Part shown: in pieces, positions 1 through 5,342 of the stretch
How the letters are laid out: the number at the start of each line of letters is the position of its first letter
Numbering within the stretch: position 1 is the first letter of the stretch
Origin: Verrucomicrobiia bacterium
GTDB taxonomy: Bacteria > Verrucomicrobiota > Verrucomicrobiia > Limisphaerales > JADLHS01
NCBI GenBank assembly: GCA_026125285.1
Contig: JAHCLO010000007.1
Span: forward strand, 174,799 to 238,798
Direction of reading: 5' to 3'
DNA length: 64,000 nucleotides
Made by a program: the position numbers and the translations under genes
The notes under the pieces: model-generated
Seen by the model: the letters and a program-made list of their open reading frames with translations, nothing else
What the model was told of the DNA's origin: nothing
Databases searched by the model: none

Positions 1-341
1 TTGATCGCGTAATTGATATGCGGCACGAGCCGCCACGGATAGCGTTCATTGCCGGGCCAACGGATAGGTGTGCCGGTGGCATCCGCCGCCGGTTCATCCG
101 CCATGCCCGGCAGCAGGCGATCGTCCTGGTCATGTGCGAAACTGATATACGCCAGTCCCAGTTGCTTGGAGGCCGTCAGTTCGTTCGTCCGGCGGGCGGC
201 GTCTTTTGCCCGGCCCAACGCGGGCAGCAACAACGCGGCAAGTATCGCGATGATGGCGATGACGACCAATAATTCAATCAGAGTGAACCCGCGTCCGCCC
301 GGACGCGGGTTCGTTATTGGGCGACCCGGAAGCGGATTCAT
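1..341 (-). CDS. Type II secretion-like pseudopilin (H-X9-DG family), 3' end cut by window
   Basis: Reading the minus strand from ATG at 341 gives a short basic leader, then [25 protein letters not shown], the prepilin peptidase site (G|FTLIE) followed by the N-terminal hydrophobic helix of type IV pilin/pseudopilin-like proteins. After this come a KDAARRTNE segment and [14 protein letters not shown], the usual start of the large verrucomicrobial and planctomycetal H-X9-DG pseudopilin family. The frame runs off the window edge, so the C-terminal domain is not visible. Its ATG overlaps the stop of the upstream gene (ATGA), which implies translational coupling. Role inferred: a secreted or surface pseudopilin; the substrate is unknown. 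Confidence 0.88.
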   Translation of the reverse strand, partial: MNPLPGRPITNPRPGGRGFTLIELLVVIAIIAILAALLLPALGRAKDAARRTNELTASKQLGLAYISFAHDQDDRLLPGMADEPAADATGTPIRWPGNERYPWRLVPHINYAI

Positions 342-1513
342 GGGGTGGTGATTTGGATCACGCGATAATATTTCGGTGCCGCTGTGGAGTTGGCATCAGT
401 CCACTCCACCACGCCGTCGGCGGGATAGGTCAGCGCCGGGCTGGTGTTGGTTTCCCAATTGATCAGATTCCCGGAGTGTTGGATATGGAACGTCTGATTA
501 GTGCTGCCGGGGAAGCGCAGCACCGGAAGTTGATTCACCAATCGCAGCGAAAGCCGGAAGGGCGGAGCGGTGTAGGTCAAATCCAGCCGGCCCCCTTGCT
601 TGTCAAACGTCTCGTTCGTGGCGAGCCGGAGAAAACCATCCACCGGCGTATGGTGCAGCGAACTGACGATCAGGCCAAGCTGGCCGACATGCAGCGCCTG
701 TTGCAGGTAGGCTTGAATGGCTGGATTGTTAACGTCTAGATCGAAAACCAGATGGTCACCGACGGCAATCACATCCCCCGGACTTTTGTTGGTGATGATC
801 GCCACCGCCCACGGGTTCGCCTCCATGCGATCATACACATTGTTGTTGACGGCGATGGGTTGGCCGTTGGTGTCGAACGAGAGCGGAAAGGCGTTGCGGG
901 GAAACGGCGGGGTGGTGGCCACCATCAGGTTGGAAAATTCATTGTAAAGCGGCGCCGTCGTGCCCACGCCTTCGTTGTCATCAAAGGAGAACCCCGTGAA
1001 ACCATTGCTCAACCCGAACCCAAAAAGGCAGATGGGCCGGCCGGCATCCAAGTCGGCCACATGATCGGTGGCGTAGTTGGTGGCGGTGGAACGCAGGTGA
1101 GTCCGCCAACTGTCGTAGGTCGGATCATAGACGACTTCCTGAATGATGTTCCCGCCGCTGTCCTTGGCCGGACTGACCTCAATCACTTCCACCATCAGCC
1201 GCGCCGACTGAATCTGGTAATTCGTCGCGCCCAACCCGGTCGGAATCTGGGCCGAGAGGTCATAGGCAACATGATAGGACGCCGCCCGATCCTCTTCGCT
1301 GCCGCTCACCTCGCGTTTGGTGAAGAGCGCTGCAGACTCGTAGGAGCCTGCCGAAACGCCGCCCAAGCGGTGATAACCCCATTGGTCCAGGCCCGGCGCT
1401 TCAAACGAAGCGCTATCAGCCCAACCGGTCAGAGTGCTGGCAACCAGCCCGCCGCCGAGGACCGCTTCCAGGATTTTTCTCCGAATCATCGTCAGTGTCA
1501 TATTGTGTGTCAT
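338..1513 (-). CDS. Secreted protein of unknown function (391 aa)
   Basis: The protein begins with a basic segment and a hydrophobic stretch (about residues 12-30, ending TGWADS) that looks like a signal peptide, so it is probably exported. The mature part has no catalytic motif I recognise. It contains a long beta-rich stretch and ends with a segment ([18 protein letters not shown] and KYYRV) like the C-terminal beta-sandwich tails common in secreted verrucomicrobial proteins. Its stop overlaps the start of the pseudopilin gene by 4 bases, so the two are probably one transcription unit. Confidence 0.75.
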   Translation of the reverse strand: MTHNMTLTMIRRKILEAVLGGGLVASTLTGWADSASFEAPGLDQWGYHRLGGVSAGSYESAALFTKREVSGSEEDRAASYHVAYDLSAQIPTGLGATNYQIQSARLMVEVIEVSPAKDSGGNIIQEVVYDPTYDSWRTHLRSTATNYATDHVADLDAGRPICLFGFGLSNGFTGFSFDDNEGVGTTAPLYNEFSNLMVATTPPFPRNAFPLSFDTNGQPIAVNNNVYDRMEANPWAVAIITNKSPGDVIAVGDHLVFDLDVNNPAIQAYLQQALHVGQLGLIVSSLHHTPVDGFLRLATNETFDKQGGRLDLTYTAPPFRLSLRLVNQLPVLRFPGSTNQTFHIQHSGNLINWETNTSPALTYPADGVVEWTDANSTAAPKYYRVIQITTP

Positions 1514-1758
1514 AAGTTCTTTCTCACTCTTTCAACGCCCGGCAGCTTCATGTTTCAAAGGTTCCAATGTTGTGTTCCCCGCGCTGCCAATGCTCGGCAG
1601 CACGCACAACGGTATCTGAGGCAGCAGCTACCCGCTCCCGGTGGATTGCGCTTTTTTGTCGGTGGCTTGCGGACGTGGCGCAGCACCACGGTCGCGGTGC
1701 GCTCGGCTCTGAACCGCATCCGCGAGTTGGCGCTCAAAGCTCGCGCTGCTTCGCGGAT
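1514..1758. other. Intergenic, no gene recognised
   Basis: The stretch lies between the start of the minus-strand secreted protein gene and the first RNA of the Ro locus. Several overlapping ORFs occur on both strands but none looks like a protein. It should hold the divergent promoters for the flanking units; I see no clear -35/-10 pair. Confidence 0.4.
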
Positions 1759-1835
1759 AGTCCCGTAGTTCAACTGCGATAGAACGCTCGGACCAGGTCC
1801 GGGAGATGTGAGTTCGATTCTCATCGGGAGTCCCA
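1759..1835 (+). tRNA. tRNA-like RNA, apparent CAG anticodon, non-canonical
   Basis: It folds as a 77-nt class I cloverleaf: a 7-bp acceptor stem with one G.G mismatch (AGTCCCG/CGGGAGT), D-stem GTTC/GAAC, anticodon stem CTCGG/CCGGG with loop ACCAGGT, T-stem GTGAG/CTCAT with the normal loop TTCGATT, and an encoded CCA at 1833-1835. Position 33 is C rather than the nearly invariant T, and the D-loop lacks GG. CAG would mean leucine, but the long variable arm of bacterial tRNA-Leu is missing. It lies only 4 nt upstream of the first Y RNA, so it may be a Y-RNA-associated tRNA mimic or processing guide rather than a decoding tRNA. Confidence 0.55.
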
Positions 1836-1839
1836 ATTT

Positions 1840-1947
1840 GGACGGGCCGTTGAGTATGGATTATCGGTGAAGCGGGCAACCGCGAGCGGGTTCGAACCCT
1901 GCACCATCGGGCGACTGATGGATTCCCAACTCGTCTCTTGTCCGTCC
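1840..1947 (+). ncRNA. Y RNA 1 (Ro-associated), partial tRNA-like domain
   Basis: Lower stem GGACGGGC (1840-1847) pairs with GTCCGTCC (1940-1947). The 5' strand continues with the Ro-binding signature of Y RNAs, GGGCCG....TGGATTATC, comparable with GGUCCGA..GUGAGUUAUC of vertebrate Y RNAs. The 3' strand carries the CTTGTCCG motif shared by units 3 and 5 (CTTATCCG in unit 2, CTTGCCC in unit 4). The enclosed domain has a hairpin with a GCAA tetraloop (1872-1883), a T-arm (GCGGG-TTCGAAC-CCTGC, 1886-1902) and an acceptor-like hairpin (CCATC/GATGG, 1904-1921). No D-arm is seen, unlike units 2-4. The family assignment rests on the motif plus the ro gene about 0.7 kb downstream. Confidence 0.78.
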
Positions 1948-1970
1948 TCGTGGCCGTGCGCCAGCACTTT

Positions 1971-2100
1971 CGACGGGTCGCAGGATTGGGTTATCGTTCA
2001 TCACGACGTGGTCGCCGGTTCGAGTCCGGCCTCCGGAACCAAGTGCCGGAGTAGCTCAGTGGTAGAGCACGTAAACTCCTAGTTCGTTTCTTATCCGTCG
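1971..2100 (+). ncRNA. Y RNA 2 (YrlA-like) with permuted tRNA-like domain
   Basis: An 8-bp lower stem CGACGGGT/ATCCGTCG closes the RNA, and GGATTGGGTTATC is the Ro-binding 5' strand. Inside, the tRNA elements come in permuted order: T-arm GCCGG-TTCGAGT-CCGGC (2014-2030), then acceptor strand CTCCGG, a 9-nt loop that contains ACCA, acceptor strand CCGGAG (2046-2051), linker TA, and D-arm GCTC-AGTGGTA-GAGC (2054-2068). This is the order described for bacterial YrlA effector domains. The elbow bases are canonical (GG in the D-loop, TTCGA in the T-loop). Read alone, the 2044-2068 part would look like the 5' end of a tRNA, but the two acceptor strands pair with each other locally. Confidence 0.85.
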
Positions 2101-2123
2101 TATTGGCCGTGCGCCAGCACTTT

Positions 2124-2250
2124 CAGCGGGCCGTAGATTGTGGATTATCGTGGATTCGGCAGTGGCGGTTCAAGTCCGCCCCGAGGAGCAGTCCGAGGTG
2201 GTGTAATGCAAGCACACCGGGCAATTCCACAGTCGTCTTCTTGTCCGCTG
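2124..2250 (+). ncRNA. Y RNA 3 (YrlA-like) with tandem G.A pairs in the acceptor mimic
   Basis: Lower stem CAGCGGGC/GTCCGCTG. The upper Ro stem is GATTGTGGATT pairing with AATTCCACAGTC. The permuted tRNA-like domain has T-arm GGCGG-TTCAAGT-CCGCC, then CCGAGGA / loop GCAG / TCCGAGG, a 7-bp helix with two adjacent G.A oppositions in the middle (a tandem sheared G.A arrangement), then D-arm GTGT-AATGCAA-GCAC. The 3' Ro strand includes CTTGTCCG. Confidence 0.83.
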
Positions 2251-2277
2251 CTTTTGCTGGCCGTAAGCCATCACTTT

Positions 2278-2401
2278 GATGGGCCGAAGTTGTGGGTTAT
2301 CGCGTGTTGTTGGTTCGAATCCAATCCCCGGAGGAATTCGGGGTAGCTCAACGGTAGAGCAGCCTCCGCAAGGAGTAATTCCACGGCGTCCCTTGCCCAT
2401 C
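2278..2401 (+). ncRNA. Y RNA 4 (YrlA-like) with permuted tRNA-like domain
   Basis: Lower stem GATGGGC/GCCCATC. The Ro-binding strand GGGCCGAAGTTGTGGGTTATC is the closest in this array to the vertebrate Y RNA consensus, and the upper stem GTTGTGGG pairs with TTCCACGGC. The inner domain is T-arm GTTGG-TTCGAAT-CCAAT, acceptor hairpin CCCCGGA-GGAA-TTCGGGG (7 bp, GGAA tetraloop), linker TA, D-arm GCTC-AACGGTA-GAGC, and a small hairpin CTCC-GCAA-GGAG in the place of the anticodon arm. All five helices are intact. Confidence 0.87.
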
Positions 2402-2408
2402 CAGCTTT

Positions 2409-2475
2409 CTGCGGGCCGAAGAACATGGGTTATCACTTCAAATGACCAACCCCACGTTCACCAACTTGTCCGCAG
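2409..2475 (+). ncRNA. Y RNA 5, minimal form without tRNA-like domain
   Basis: Lower stem CTGCGGGC/GTCCGCAG (8 bp), internal CGA opposite CCAACTT, upper stem GAACATGGG with CCCCACGTTC (one A.C mismatch), then a loop of about 17 nt in place of the tRNA-like module. It keeps GGGCCGAAGA....GGGTTATC and CTTGTCCG, so it should still bind Ro. Its length of about 67 nt and its single-stem form resemble minimal Y RNAs that lack an effector domain. Confidence 0.82.
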
Positions 2476-2523
2476 TTCCAAACAACACACCCGTGCCGGG
2501 AGTTGGCGGCGCATCAAGACAGT

Positions 2524-2619
2524 GTAGCAGCCGACGTGAGTCGGCTCTGACTTCCTTCCCCGTTCCGCAATCGGCGGATGCTTGGAGTTCAGTTAGAGCG
2601 AACTGACGTTCGCTGCTAC
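2524..2619 (+). repeat. Dispersed palindromic element in the ro 5' leader
   Basis: The ends GTAGCAGC (2524-2531) and GCTGCTAC (2612-2619) are inverted repeats. Inside each end lies a tight hairpin: AGCCGAC-GTGA-GTCGGCT and AGCGAAC-TGAC-GTTCGCT. A related copy is found at 56198-56263, upstream of the metal transporter operon. This fits a REP/MITE-like family. Here it would be transcribed in the leader of the Ro gene. Confidence 0.7.
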
Positions 2620-2632
2620 CAATAAAGAAAAC

Positions 2633-4282
2633 ATGGCTATCAATTATGCAAAGCTCTTCAACCGCCGGGTCACGTCGCAGTCGCAGCCGATCCCGGGTTC
2701 GACCCAGATCCGCAACTCGGCCGGCGGCTACTCGTGGGAAGTGGATGACTGGACCCGCTTTGACCGTTTCCTGATCCTCGGAGCCGAGGGTGGCACCTAC
2801 TACATTGGCGAGCGTGATCTGGTGAAGCAGAATCACGATGCAATCGTGCGTTGCATCAAGGCGGATGGCATTCGCGCCGTGAACCGCATCGTTGAGATCA
2901 GCGATGCGGGCCGCGCACCGAAGAACGATCCGGCCATCTTCGCCCTCGCGCTCGTCGCGACGCACGGTGACGCAACGGCAAAGGCGCACGCGTTCGCGAA
3001 CCTGAACAAGGTCTGCCGCATCGGCACGCACCTGTTCCACTTCGCTGAATACGTGAACGCGATGCGCGGTTGGGGTCGCGGCCTGCGCAATGCCGTGGGC
3101 CGCTGGTATGTGGACCGCGGTGCCGATGACCTCACGCACCAGGCCGTGAAGTATCAGCAGCGCGATGGTTGGGCGCACAGCGACTTGCTCCGCCTCGCTC
3201 ACCCGAAGGCTCCGTCGGTTCAGCACGATGCGGTTTTCCGCTGGATGTTGAATGGTGCAGAGTCGCTGGGTGAACGCGAAGTGAAGCGCAAAGTTCGCGG
3301 CGAGGACCGTGTCGCCAGGTATGCCGCCGTGGGTGAGTTGCCGAAACTCATCGCCGCCTTCGAGCAGGCCAAGAAGGCCTCGAGCAAGGACGAAATCGTG
3401 AAGCTGATCGTCGAGCATGACTTGCCCCGTGAAGCCGTCCCGACGCAGTGGCTCAATGAAGTCGCGGTGTGGGACGCACTCCTGCAGCGCATGCCGATGA
3501 CGGCCATGATCCGCAACCTCGGTAAGATGACCAGCATCGGTCTCGTTCAGCCGTTCAGCGACGCGGCCAAGTTGATTGTCCGCAAGCTGGGCGACGAAGC
3601 CGTGCTCAAGCGTGCTCGCATCCACCCAATGGCGGTCTTGATCGCCGAAAAGGTGTATGCCCAAGGCAAAGGCGAGAAGGGTTCGCTCACCTGGAAGCCG
3701 GTGCCGAAGATCATTGATACTCTGGACGCGGCGTTCTACGCGACGTTTCAGAACGTTGAACCGTGTGGCAAGCCGGTGCTTCTGGCACTGGACGTCAGTG
3801 GTTCGATGGGTGGCGGTTCGGTGGCAGGTTCGTGCCTGACGCCGCGTGAAGCCAGCGCGGCGATGGCGTTGGTGACGGCGGCAACCGAGGAGGAATACCA
3901 CATCATGGGATTCTCGAATCGGTTCATTCCACTGAACATCTCGCCACGCATGCGCCTGGACGACGTGGTGAAGCGCATCAGCAACCTGCCGTTCGAGGCA
4001 ACTGACTGCGCCCTGCCGATGCTCTGGGGCCGCGAAAACGAGGTGAACGTTTCGGCGTTCATCACCTACACGGACAGCGAAACGTGGGCTGGAAACATCC
4101 ACCCGGCGCAGGCGCTGCGTCAGTATCGCAGCGAGTTCGTCGGCGACGCGAAGGCAGTCGTTGTGGGCATGACCTCCAACGGCTTCACCCTTGCCGACCC
4201 GAACGATCGCGGCATGCTGGACGTGGTCGGCTTCGACACGACGGCACCCGCCGTAATCGCAGACTTTGTCCGCAACGGTTAA
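2633..4282 (+). CDS. rsr: Ro60/TROVE-domain RNA-binding protein (Rsr)
   Basis: Ro proteins are ring-shaped RNA chaperones that bind Y RNAs and the ends of misfolded RNAs. The 549-aa length matches human Ro60 (538 aa). The N-terminal two-thirds has the TROVE pattern: NSAGGYSWEVDDWTRFDRFLILGAEGGTYY, then helical repeats including FHFAEYVNAMRGWGRGLRNAVGRWY. The C-terminal third is a von Willebrand A domain with a MIDAS motif, DVSGSMGGG at about residue 387, and YTDSETW at about residue 480. The start at 2633 fits both the length and the domain boundary. Five Y RNAs lie just upstream and a tRNA cluster just downstream, all on the same strand, which supports a ribonucleoprotein role. Cytoplasmic. 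Confidence 0.95.
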   Translation: MAINYAKLFNRRVTSQSQPIPGSTQIRNSAGGYSWEVDDWTRFDRFLILGAEGGTYYIGERDLVKQNHDAIVRCIKADGIRAVNRIVEISDAGRAPKNDPAIFALALVATHGDATAKAHAFANLNKVCRIGTHLFHFAEYVNAMRGWGRGLRNAVGRWYVDRGADDLTHQAVKYQQRDGWAHSDLLRLAHPKAPSVQHDAVFRWMLNGAESLGEREVKRKVRGEDRVARYAAVGELPKLIAAFEQAKKASSKDEIVKLIVEHDLPREAVPTQWLNEVAVWDALLQRMPMTAMIRNLGKMTSIGLVQPFSDAAKLIVRKLGDEAVLKRARIHPMAVLIAEKVYAQGKGEKGSLTWKPVPKIIDTLDAAFYATFQNVEPCGKPVLLALDVSGSMGGGSVAGSCLTPREASAAMALVTAATEEEYHIMGFSNRFIPLNISPRMRLDDVVKRISNLPFEATDCALPMLWGRENEVNVSAFITYTDSETWAGNIHPAQALRQYRSEFVGDAKAVVVGMTSNGFTLADPNDRGMLDVVGFDTTAPAVIADFVRNG

Positions 4283-4287
4283 TCAAC

Positions 4288-4320
4288 GCGGGCGGAGGTG
4301 AACGCTTCCGTCCGCGCTTT
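4288..4320 (+). terminator. Hairpin after ro, possible terminator or attenuator
   Basis: GCGGGCGGA (4288-4296) pairs with TCCGTCCGC (4307-4315) as a 9-bp stem with a 10-nt loop, followed by GCTTT and shortly by a TTTT run. It sits 5 nt after the ro stop and 9 nt before the first tRNA. It may end ro transcription or only partly separate ro from the tRNA array. Confidence 0.5.
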
Positions 4321-4328
4321 CCACTTTT

Positions 4329-4403
4329 GTCCCGTTGGCCGAGCAGCCGAGGCAGTGGTCTGCAAAACCATGCAGGCGGGTGCGACTCCCGCACGGGACT
4401 CCA
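4329..4403 (+). tRNA. tRNA-Cys (GCA), divergent elbow
   Basis: Acceptor GTCCCGT/ACGGGAC, D-arm GCC-GAGCAGCCGA-GGC, anticodon arm GTGGT-CTGCAAA-ACCAT (anticodon GCA, T33 present), T-arm GCGGG-TGCGACT-CCCGC, discriminator T and encoded CCA. U73 is the cysteine identity base. The T-loop starts TG rather than TT, so position 55 cannot be pseudouridine, and the D-loop lacks GG but contains AGCAG. Confidence 0.88.
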
Positions 4404-4409
4404 ATTTAT

Positions 4410-4484
4410 CGGGCATAGGTGTTGAGAGACACACGCCGGTCTTCCAAACCGGAATAGAGGGCGCGCTACCCTCATGCCCGTCCA
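4410..4484 (+). tRNA. tRNA-Gly (TCC), divergent D- and T-loops
   Basis: Acceptor CGGGCAT/ATGCCCG, D-arm GTGT-TGAGAGAC-ACAC, anticodon arm CCGGT-CTTCCAA-ACCGG, T-stem GAGGG/CCCTC with loop CGCGCTA, discriminator T and CCA. U73 and UCC fit glycine. Neither the TTCGA T-loop nor the D-loop GG is present. Glycine tRNAs with such loops are known in staphylococcal peptidoglycan synthesis, where they avoid EF-Tu; whether that applies here is open. Confidence 0.8.
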
Positions 4485-4487
4485 TTT

Positions 4488-4565
4488 CCCAAGTGAATCC
4501 GGTCTGCCGGCAGAGGCCACGCACGGTCGAAGTAATGGCCAGGCTCCGGATTCAGTGCGCTTGGG
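4488..4565 (+). ncRNA. Structured RNA or palindromic element between tRNAs
   Basis: CCCAAG (4488-4493) and TGAATCCGG (4494-4502) pair with CCGGATTCA and, after a 5-nt bulge, CTTGGG (4560-4565). Two inner hairpins follow each other: TCTGCCGGCAGA, and GGCCA/TGGCC with a 16-nt loop that holds GGTCGAAGTAATGG. That loop resembles the Ro-binding strand of Y RNAs, but no matching 3' strand is convincing. It replaces a tRNA position in the array. It could be an inserted palindrome rather than a functional RNA. Confidence 0.5.
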
Positions 4566-4577
4566 ATTCCATTTTCC

Positions 4578-4650
4578 GCGACGTGAAACCGGTGCCGGTC
4601 ATGACTTCACAGGCTTGACTGCGGCGGTTCAACTCCGCCTTCGTGTCGCT
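4578..4650 (+). ncRNA. tRNA-like RNA with 10-bp acceptor-type stem
   Basis: GCGACGTGAA (4578-4587) pairs with TTCGTGTCGC (4640-4649) over 10 positions with two G.T pairs, stacked directly on a T-arm GGCGG-TTCAACT-CCGCC with a canonical loop. The middle has ACCGG..CCGGT but no anticodon arm I can fold. No CCA follows. The long acceptor/T branch recalls tRNA-Sec or other expanded-acceptor tRNAs, yet the lack of an anticodon argues for a mimic or a decayed gene. Confidence 0.45.
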
Positions 4651-4652
4651 TT

Positions 4653-4724
4653 GGGTTGCAAACTTTGACAGTGAAGTCCCGGCTCTTAACCGGCGAGAAC
4701 TCGGTGCGAATCCGAGGCGACCCA
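4653..4724 (+). tRNA. tRNA-Lys (CTT), divergent T-loop
   Basis: Acceptor GGGTTGC/GCGACCC, D-arm ACT-TTGACAGTGA-AGT, anticodon arm CCCGG-CTCTTAA-CCGGC with one C.C mismatch, anticodon CTT, T-arm CTCGG-TGCGAAT-CCGAG, discriminator A. CCA is not encoded here (ACG follows), unlike most tRNAs in the array. Position 55 is G. Confidence 0.8.
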
Positions 4725-4729
4725 CGTTT

Positions 4730-4810
4730 TGAGACGAGGATGGAGAATAGAAGATTGAGGATGGCGGTCTTGCCATCTTCCATTCTCCATCTTCGATCTT
4801 CGTTTCGAGA
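4730..4810. repeat. Dispersed imperfect palindrome (GATGGAGAAT family), copy 1
   Basis: GAGACGAGGATGGAGAAT near 4730 pairs with ATTCTCCATCTTCG and CGTTTC near 4790-4806; the centre is AGGATGGCGG..TTGCCATC. A sequence-related copy lies at 6111-6199. Both sit between tRNA genes of the array, so they look like insertions into it. Confidence 0.65.
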
Positions 4811-4813
4811 AAC

Positions 4814-4889
4814 GCATCCGTGGTGAAATTATGATCATCCTCCGCTTCGAACGGAGAGTTTGCAGGTGGGAGTCCTGCCGGATGCACCA
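4814..4889 (+). tRNA. tRNA-Arg (TCG), divergent elbow
   Basis: Acceptor GCATCCG/CGGATGC, D-arm GTGA-AATTATGA-TCAT, anticodon arm CTCCG-CTTCGAA-CGGAG (anticodon TCG), T-arm GCAGG-TGGGAGT-CCTGC, discriminator A and CCA. The D-loop has no GG and the T-loop is TGGGAGT rather than TTCGANT. Confidence 0.85.
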
Positions 4890-4895
4890 ATTTAC

Positions 4896-4979
4896 GGGCA
4901 TGTGGTTCAACCCGAATAGCAGAGGGTCCAGACTCAGAATCTGGCAGCCTTGGGGGTGCAAGTCCCTTCATGCCCACCA
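4896..4979 (+). tRNA. tRNA-Leu (CAG) with an extra helix
   Basis: Acceptor GGGCATG/CATGCCC with A73 and CCA; anticodon arm CCAGA-CTCAGAA-TCTGG; T-arm GGGGG-TGCAAGT-CCCTT. The D-arm CCC-GAATAGCAGA-GGG has a leucine-like D-loop. Eight nucleotides (TGGTTCAA) separate the acceptor from the D-arm instead of two, and GGTT in them pairs with AGCC of the 7-nt variable region. The usual long variable hairpin of bacterial tRNA-Leu is missing. 84 nt. Confidence 0.85.
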
Positions 4980-4984
4980 TTTCA

Positions 4985-5068
4985 CGGCGACTGGCTTCAG
5001 CGGGAACAGCAGACCCCGGCGACTTAAAATCGCCGAGCCTTCCGGGTGCAAGTCCCGGGTCGCCGACC
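4985..5068 (+). tRNA. tRNA-Leu (TAA) with an extra helix
   Basis: Acceptor CGGCGAC/GTCGCCG with A73 and CC, where the last C (5068) is also the first base of the next tRNA. Anticodon arm GGCGA-CTTAAAA-TCGCC, T-arm CCGGG-TGCAAGT-CCCGG. GGCT after the acceptor pairs with AGCC before the T-arm, and the D-loop contains AACAGCAGA. It has the same non-standard plan as the leucine tRNAs on either side. The one-base overlap means the transcript must be cut and CCA completed enzymatically. Confidence 0.83.
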
Positions 5069-5151
5069 GGCGTGTGGTTCGCAGGGAATAGCAGACCGGT
5101 TCGGCTCAAACCCGAACAGCCTTGGGAGTGCAAGTCTCCCCACGCCGACCA
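5068..5151 (+). tRNA. tRNA-Leu (CAA) with an extra helix
   Basis: Acceptor CGGCGTG/CACGCCG with A73 and CCA, anticodon arm TTCGG-CTCAAAC-CCGAA, T-arm GGGAG-TGCAAGT-CTCCC. GGTT (after the acceptor) pairs with AGCC (variable region). The D-loop has GAATAGCAGA but only two clear D-stem pairs. It is 84 nt, as the other two leucine tRNAs, so the three form one structural family. Confidence 0.83.
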
Positions 5152-5155
5152 ATCT

Positions 5156-5243
5156 GGAATGTCCACCGGTCAAGCGTGCCGGGCCTGTTTGCTAAACAGT
5201 GCGTGCCTCCGGGCAAGTGGTGCAAGTCCACGGCATTCCGCCA
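5156..5243 (+). tRNA. tRNA-Ser (GCT), class II
   Basis: Acceptor GGAATGT/GCATTCC with discriminator G and CCA, as expected for serine. D-arm CCGG-TCAAGCGTG-CCGG. Anticodon loop TTGCTAA (GCT) on a CTGT/ACAG stem plus one C.T mismatch. The 15-nt variable arm has GCC..GGC. T-arm GTGG-TGCAAGT-CCAC plus an A.G opposition. G55 and AAGCG in the D-loop follow the array pattern. 88 nt. Confidence 0.82.
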
Positions 5244-5244
5244 T

Positions 5245-5336
5245 GCGCGCGTAGCTCAAAGAGAGCCGGCGGCTTTATACCCCGCATCGCACTAGATCAG
5301 TGCCGGGATCCGGAGCGTTACCGGACGTGCGCACCA
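5245..5336 (+). tRNA. Class II tRNA-like gene, anticodon uncertain (TAT or TTA)
   Basis: Acceptor GCGCGCG/CGTGCGC with A73 and CCA, linker TA, D-arm GCTC-AAAGA-GAGC with a very short loop, a long variable hairpin GCACT-AGATC-AGTGC, T-arm TCCGG-AGCGTTA-CCGGA. The anticodon stem GCGG/CCGC leaves CTTTATACC. A 7-nt loop TTTATAC with a closing C.C mismatch would give TAT; CTTTATA would give TTA, which reads the stop codon UAA. The identity therefore stays open. Confidence 0.65.
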
Positions 5337-5342
5337 TTTCGA

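Noticed and set aside
1971..2401. tRNA genes interrupted by intron-like inserts
   Set aside because: The 5' and 3' tRNA-like pieces do not pair across the inserts, while acceptor strands pair locally in permuted order and the inserts form the Ro stem. Tandem Y RNAs explain the data better.
2438..4102. Minus-strand frame of 554 codons opposite ro
   Set aside because: It is antisense to a convincing TROVE/vWA gene, has a composition rich in Arg and His as expected for the complement of a GC-rich gene, and matches no family.
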